NCBI GenBank assembly: GCA_016793925.1
Contig: JAEULH010000031.1
Location: 1 to 36,679, forward strand
DNA from: Rhodospirillales bacterium
GTDB taxonomy: Bacteria > Pseudomonadota > Alphaproteobacteria > Rhodospirillales > Defluviicoccaceae
Reading direction: 5' to 3'
Length of the DNA stretch: 36,679 nt
Below are positions 32,856 through 36,679 of this stretch, in pieces. The position numbers were made by a program, and so were the translations under genes. The first letter of the stretch is position 1, and each line of letters starts with the position of its first letter. The notes beneath the pieces are model-generated. The model was given only the letters and a program-made list of their open reading frames with translations, searched no databases and was not told where the DNA came from.

Positions 32856-33229
32856 ACGCGCTTCGATCTGATTGATCCTGTCGCCGTCTCGCTCAGGATT
32901 TCTCGTCCCTTCTTCGCATGCTCGGTCAGAGCGTCATCCTTCTTTGCCTTGGCTTCCGTCGTGTAAACGGCGATCAGCTTGTCATGTAGGCCCTGCTGCC
33001 CGATTGTGTAAGCCAAGTCGAAGTCATCGCCGCCGATCTGCAGCCGCCGCAATCGGTTTTCGCCGAGCAGCGCCTCGCCGCGCGTGGCGTTAATCCCAGA
33101 GGCCTGCGCGGCCTGCTCCAGATCCTTGACCACGTCGTCATACTGTTTCGCCATCTGTTTGAAAAGGGGCGACAAGCTCCGCGTCGACCGCCTTGTCCGC
33201 ACCCGCCGCCTCTGCCGGATCTGCTGCAT
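32801..33229 (-). pseudogene. Truncated DUF4142-type gene
   Basis: In one minus-strand frame (about 32870-33180) the translation reads LFKQMAKQYDDVVKDLEQAA, then SGINATRGEALLGENRLRRLQ, FDLAYTIGQQGLHDKLIAVY, TTEAKAKKDDALTEHAKKG. This matches the middle and C-terminal helices of DUF4142 (ferritin-like bundle) proteins. The first helix (FVxxAAxGGxxEVELG type) and a signal peptide are missing. In the neighbouring frame just upstream, an Asp/Ala/Glu-rich stretch (DAADPAEAAGADKAVDAELV) looks like the lost mature N-terminus, which suggests a frameshift near 33175. The nominal ATG at 33229 leads into Arg-rich nonsense before the match begins. Confidence 0.6.
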
Positions 33230-33340
33230 CGGGAACCGGCCGTGTCGAGATCCGGGCAACCGCGAGTGGCATCGTTTGACAAGACCGGAGCTTTCCTTCG
33301 CCCCATGATGACGCAGGACTCCGGGGAGAGGGCTGAGGTC

Positions 33341-34849
33341 ATGAGAAGGATTGTTACCCTGATGGCGCTGACGCTGATCGCCAGCGCCGCGATATCCGCG
33401 CGGACGGCCGCGGAACCCTACAAAATGACGACGCCCATCGCACCGGGCATCGCCACTCCGGACGAGGTCGAGACCTCGATCGGAACGCTGAGGCTGCGTG
33501 ACGGCGTTCCTTCGGCGGAGACCACCGAAGCGATCTACGACAATCTCGACCGTTCGCGGGCGCTTCAGGCCTATCTGCTTGGAATTCCCATCGTCAACCA
33601 GATAGCCATGCGTAACGCCCTGCGTGAATATGGTCCGGACAATACGACCGACGTGATCTGGGAAAACCTCGTCGATCCGAGGACCGTCGAGCTGACGGCC
33701 AACGACAACACGGTCTACAGCTTCATCTGGCTCGACACGAGCAAGGGACCGCTGGTCGTCGAGATCCCGCCCAAGGTGCTCGGGCTGATCGATGACACAT
33801 GGTACCGCTGGGTGGCCGATATCGGCATCACCGGCGCCGATCGCGGCAACGGCGGAAAATACCTCGTCCTGCCGCCCGGCTATAAGGACGAGATCCCTGA
33901 CGGGTACTTTGTGGTGCGGCCGAGCACCTATGGCAACTGGATGCCGTTCCGCTCGTTTCTGGTGGACGGCTCGCCGAAGCCCGGCGTGGACCTCGTCAAG
34001 AAGCATCTCAAGATCTATCCCCTTGCGGATGCCGCCCATCCGCAACCAGTCAAGTACGTCGATCTCTCCGGCGTTCCGTCGAACTTCGTGGCACCGGCAG
34101 ACTATTCGTTCTGGGGCCTGCTAAACCAAGCGATCCAGGAAGAGCCGCCGGAGGGATCCGACCCGACGACGCTCGGCCTGTTCGCGTCCATCGGCATCGA
34201 AAAGGGCAAGCCCTTCGCTCCCGATGAGCGGATGAAGAAAATCCTCGACGATGCCGCCAAGACCGGCGCTATCACCGCGCGCACCGTCGCCTACAGGATG
34301 CGCGACAAGGACGGCTTCATCTATCCGGACAGCTATTGGCGCAAACCGTTCTTCGGCGGTTACAAGTTCGAGATATCGCCGGGGGTGAGCAATCTCGATG
34401 GCGCCATCTTCTTCTACTTCCTCGCCACCGGCGTCACGCCGGCGATGGCCGAGCAAATGGTCGGCAAGGGATCGCAGTATCCGTGGACGCCACTCGATGC
34501 GAAAGGCAATCCATTTGACGGCGCCAGGACCTATAGGCTGCATCTGCCTCCGAACATCCCGGCGAAGGATTTCTGGTCCGTCATCGTCTACGATAACCAG
34601 ACGCGCTCCATGCTGCAGACCGACCAGGAGTACCCGAGCGTAAGCAACCAGAACAAGGACATGAAGGTGAATGCCGACGGGTCGGTCGACGTGTGGTTCG
34701 GCCCGAAGGCGCCGGAGGGTATGGCTCACAACTGGGTGCAAACCATTCCGGGCAAGGGCTGGTTCATGATCCTGCGGCTCTACGGCCCGCTGGAACCCTG
34801 GTTCAACCAGACTTGGCGACCCGGCGAAATCGAACCTGTATCGAACTGA
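33341..34849 (+). CDS. DUF1254/DUF1214 exported protein
   Basis: A 502-residue exported protein with signal peptide MRRIVTLMALTLIASAAISA (1-20, cleavage near ARTAA). The DUF1254 domain follows (about 50-200; AYLLGIPIVNQIAMRN, ENLVDPRTVELTANDNTVYS, WYRWVADIGITG, KYLVLPPGY). A C-terminal DUF1214 domain (about 380-495) has ARTYRLHLPPNIPAKDFWSV, VYDNQTRSMLQTDQEYPSV, VDVWFGPKAPEG and GWFMILRLYGPLEPWFNQTW. This two-domain architecture is common in bacteria, but its activity is unknown. I chose ATG 33341 for the signal peptide and the GAGG upstream; the frame opens earlier (33242) with no support. Confidence 0.87.
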   Translation: MRRIVTLMALTLIASAAISARTAAEPYKMTTPIAPGIATPDEVETSIGTLRLRDGVPSAETTEAIYDNLDRSRALQAYLLGIPIVNQIAMRNALREYGPDNTTDVIWENLVDPRTVELTANDNTVYSFIWLDTSKGPLVVEIPPKVLGLIDDTWYRWVADIGITGADRGNGGKYLVLPPGYKDEIPDGYFVVRPSTYGNWMPFRSFLVDGSPKPGVDLVKKHLKIYPLADAAHPQPVKYVDLSGVPSNFVAPADYSFWGLLNQAIQEEPPEGSDPTTLGLFASIGIEKGKPFAPDERMKKILDDAAKTGAITARTVAYRMRDKDGFIYPDSYWRKPFFGGYKFEISPGVSNLDGAIFFYFLATGVTPAMAEQMVGKGSQYPWTPLDAKGNPFDGARTYRLHLPPNIPAKDFWSVIVYDNQTRSMLQTDQEYPSVSNQNKDMKVNADGSVDVWFGPKAPEGMAHNWVQTIPGKGWFMILRLYGPLEPWFNQTWRPGEIEPVSN

Positions 34850-35078
34850 GGCGGACTGACCGGCAACAGGCACGACGGAGCGCAGGAAGCCTGTGCGCTT
34901 CCTTCCGTTGTGCGGTGGCCTCAGCGAAGCGAAACCCCGCTCCGGGGTCGTTGATCACGGTCCTTGCCATGCGATATCGGCTGCTGGCGGCCAAAGCGTC
35001 CCGGCCGCTCTCGACCGCCGCCTCTCCCGCATTCGCCGACAGCGGATGTTGACCGGACTTGCAATTCCGACGCATCTG

Positions 35079-35112
35079 TTCCATATGAGACGTATATTCT
35101 ACTCATTTGGAA
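35079..35112. promoter_or_regulatory. Inverted-repeat operator of the Xre-RES operon
   Basis: TTCCATATGAG (35079-35089) and CTCATTTGGAA (35102-35112) are inverted repeats that match at 10 of 11 positions, with a 12-nt AT-rich spacer. The site ends 12 nt before the antitoxin ATG and spans the likely core promoter. Antitoxins of this family repress their own operon by binding such repeats, so autoregulation is the natural reading. Confidence 0.7.
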
Positions 35113-35124
35113 TGGAGCCGGGCG

Positions 35125-35559
35125 ATGGCCTCCGATGTGGCGATGATCTCCAACATTCTGGGCGGAAGCACGTTCGAGGCCGACTCGCTGCTCGATATCG
35201 CCCACCGTGTCGAAACCGGCTTGCCGCTCGCCGCGCTCGACCGGGTCGTCCGCTTCGTCGCGCCGGATGACGCCCATTTCGTCGGGACCATCGTGCCCAG
35301 GGCCACGCTGTCGCGCCGGCGCGCGTCGCCGAAGGGCGCGCTCTCGGCGGAGGAAAGCAACAAGGTGGCGCGCCTCGCCAAGGTCTGGGCGATGGCCATG
35401 CGGGTGTGGGATGACGAGGCCGACGCGCGCGAGTTCCTGCGGCGCCCGCACCCGATGCTCGAGGGCCGGCCGCCGCGCGAGGTCGCCGTCGCCAGCGACC
35501 TCGGCACCGACGCGGTTATCAATGTCATGGGTCGCGGCGCCTATGGCGGCGGCGTGTGA
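35125..35559 (+). CDS. Xre/MbcA/ParS-type antitoxin (DUF2384)
   Basis: A 144-residue antitoxin of the RES-Xre type. The N-terminal part is a helix-turn-helix-like region (LDIAHRVETGLPLAALDRVVRF, about 23-44). The C-terminal DUF2384 toxin-binding domain is clear: LSAEESNKVARLAKVWAMAM (about 74-93), DEADAREFLRRPHPMLEGRPP, and DLGTDAVINVMGRGAYG at the end. Its last helix usually plugs the toxin active site. The ATG at 35125 follows GGAGC and lies just after the operator. Its stop overlaps the toxin start (GTGA), giving coupled expression. Confidence 0.93.
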   Translation: MASDVAMISNILGGSTFEADSLLDIAHRVETGLPLAALDRVVRFVAPDDAHFVGTIVPRATLSRRRASPKGALSAEESNKVARLAKVWAMAMRVWDDEADAREFLRRPHPMLEGRPPREVAVASDLGTDAVINVMGRGAYGGGV

Positions 35560-36071
35560 GCGGCACGGGCAGGCCGGGGGCGCTTGACCTCAATCTCGTC
35601 GCCTACCGGCTTGGCGACCCGAATGGCGAGCACCCGATCTATGACGACGAGGGCGCGGCGCTTTATCCCGGTCGCTGGAACAGCTCCGGCGTGCGCATGA
35701 TCTACGCGGCCGAGAACTTTTCGACGGCACTTCTGGAAAAGCTGGTTCACCTGAACTTCATCCTGCCCAAGTCCATGCACTGGATCGGCATCAGCATTCC
35801 CGCAGGAACCAGCTACGAGACGTTTCCTGCGCCTGCGCATCCGGGGTGGGACGGCGTCTCGGAGCAGATTTGCAAGGACCATGGGGATGCGTGGATAGCC
35901 CACGGGCGCTCCGCGCTCCTGTTCGTTCCATCCATCCCCGCGCGTCTCGACCGCAATATCCTGATCAACCGCGCCCATCCGGATGCGAAGCGCTTCAGCC
36001 ACTCGCGGCCGGAGCCGGTCCCGTGGGACCGGCGCCTGTTCCGCTCGTCTCGCAGGTCCTCGACAGCATAA
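35556..36071 (+). CDS. RES domain toxin
   Basis: A 171-residue toxin of the RES family, whose studied members (MbcT, ParT) degrade NAD+ or ADP-ribosylate a target. The RES motif residues are visible: Arg in LVAYRLGD (about 18), the block LYPGRWNSSGVRMIYAAENFSTALLE (about 37-62) with Arg, Tyr and Glu, and SIPAR and HPDA near the C-terminus. It starts at GTG 35556, overlapping the antitoxin stop by 4 nt. The length is normal and the frame intact, so the pair is probably functional. Confidence 0.93.
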   Translation: MSGTGRPGALDLNLVAYRLGDPNGEHPIYDDEGAALYPGRWNSSGVRMIYAAENFSTALLEKLVHLNFILPKSMHWIGISIPAGTSYETFPAPAHPGWDGVSEQICKDHGDAWIAHGRSALLFVPSIPARLDRNILINRAHPDAKRFSHSRPEPVPWDRRLFRSSRRSSTA

Positions 36072-36133
36072 CCGCGCCGCTGTTCATCGCGCTGGGCATG
36101 CTCGTTGACCGGGGGCGTCGACAGCCGGCCGTC

Positions 36134-36679
36134 TCAGGCCGCGGCGGCCGCATGAGCCAGCGACCACAAGCCCCAGACGACCAGCACGGCGCCGCCGATC
36201 CTGCGGATGGCGATGCCACCCGCGAGGCACTTCTCGGCGAGGACGAACAGCGCGATGGCCGTCACCCACAGCAGGTTCATCACCCCGCCGACGAACAGCA
36301 GCGCCATCAGCGCCCAGCAGCAGCCGACGCAGTAGGCTCCGTGGCGAAGGCCCATGCCTATGGCGCCGAGCGCGCCGCGGCGCCAGTGCCGAGAGAGGAA
36401 TTCAACGGGTGAGCGGCAGTGCTCGAGACAGCGGTTCTTCAAAGCGGTGAACTGGTAGGCGCCGGCCCCGATGAGGATCAGCCCGCCCGCCGCTTCGCCG
36501 CTCACAGCCATCGCCGGCGTCAAAAGCGCAACCCGCTCGAGCGCATGCTGCAGGGCCGTCGCGGCGATACTGAACCCTGTCCAGGCGATCACATAGCCGG
36601 TGACGAACAGGGTCGGCGGCGCAATGGCCTCGACCACCGCCGCGCCGGCACGGACCTTCGCCCGTTGTCGCGCCGCGAC
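36134..36679 (-). CDS. DUF2182 membrane protein, N-terminus cut by window edge
   Basis: The last 181 residues of an inner-membrane protein of the DUF2182 family. The frame stays open to the window edge, where AARQRAKV precedes PPTLFVTGYVIAWTGFSIAATALQ, an internal helix in this family, so the true start lies beyond 36679. Further helices and the conserved Cys motifs CLEHCRSP (about residues 83-90 of the visible part) and GAYCVGCCWALM (about 115-126) are present. Such Cys pairs suggest metal binding, but the function is unknown. It converges with the RES toxin gene. Confidence 0.87.
   Translation of the reverse strand, partial: VAARQRAKVRAGAAVVEAIAPPTLFVTGYVIAWTGFSIAATALQHALERVALLTPAMAVSGEAAGGLILIGAGAYQFTALKNRCLEHCRSPVEFLSRHWRRGALGAIGMGLRHGAYCVGCCWALMALLFVGGVMNLLWVTAIALFVLAEKCLAGGIAIRRIGGAVLVVWGLWSLAHAAAAA

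Noticed and set aside
33230..34045. Upstream open frame in front of the DUF4142-type remnant
   Set aside because: It lies antisense to the DUF1254 gene and has only shadow composition; only the part below about 33180 resembles DUF4142.
34934..34948. Hairpin ACCCCG-CTC-CGGGGT after the DUF1254 gene
   Set aside because: It has a 6-bp stem without a T-tract, more than 80 nt after the stop; too weak to call a terminator.

Overview
The window is high-GC DNA that reads like an alphaproteobacterial chromosome, probably Rhodospirillales-like. That assignment is an inference from gene content and order: yajC-secD-secF followed by an Mth938-type gene, a DUF815 ATPase divergent from yajC, a long tandem-domain dCTP deaminase, a Glu-Q tRNA(Asp) synthetase, and an MbcA/Xre-RES pair. 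Most of it is dense chromosomal sequence with short gaps and several 1-4 nt translational overlaps. I see no phage, transposase or CRISPR array.

Layout. 1-1006: three tRNAs (Asn, cut by the window edge; Cys; Ser) lie downstream of, and on the same strand as, a YbaK/ProX-type editing deacylase. 1061-5304: a small MscS channel divergent from an HD-GYP phosphodiesterase, then an ABC-F ATPase. 5342-8176 (minus): a likely operon of 2Fe-2S ferredoxin, gluQ and a cytoplasmic GH13 hydrolase. 8485-11393 (minus): two paralogous RTX proteins with serralysin-type C-termini. 11863-12465: Fe-type superoxide dismutase. 12532-15973 (minus): yajC-secD-secF-Mth938. 16135-18711: DUF815 ATPase, a low-GC orphan ORF, and dCTP deaminase. 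18902-20631: panB-panC (pantothenate synthesis), overlapping by 4 nt. 20806-25073 (minus): xanthine/guanine phosphoribosyltransferase, a secreted GH71-like glucanase, and an atypical pyruvate kinase. 25622-27635: a LivK-type binding protein and a SatP-type acetate transporter, ending in a strong intrinsic terminator.

27713-36679 is the most accessory-looking part and is rich in envelope genes of poorly known function. On the minus strand lie a DUF6134 protein, a DUF4410-like lipoprotein, a DUF3015 protein with its own promoter, an Lnb/DUF4105 outer-envelope protein, and an alpha/beta-hydrolase lipoprotein coupled to it by a TGATG overlap. A truncated DUF4142 gene sits between DUF6134 and a DUF1254/DUF1214 secreted protein. 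An Xre-RES toxin-antitoxin operon follows, with a clear inverted-repeat operator, and then a DUF2182 membrane protein cut by the right edge.

The best candidate for an undescribed system is the DUF3015 - Lnb/DUF4105 - alpha/beta-hydrolase lipoprotein cassette (27713-31294). I infer a role in envelope lipid or lipoprotein processing. Other points of interest are the regulatory-domain-less pyruvate kinase with a 130-residue N-terminal extension, the GH71-like gene whose last codons and stop are repeated four times, the transporter-less LivK protein paired with a SatP permease, and gene remnants of MgtC and DUF4142 type. All family calls come from reading motifs, without database searches.
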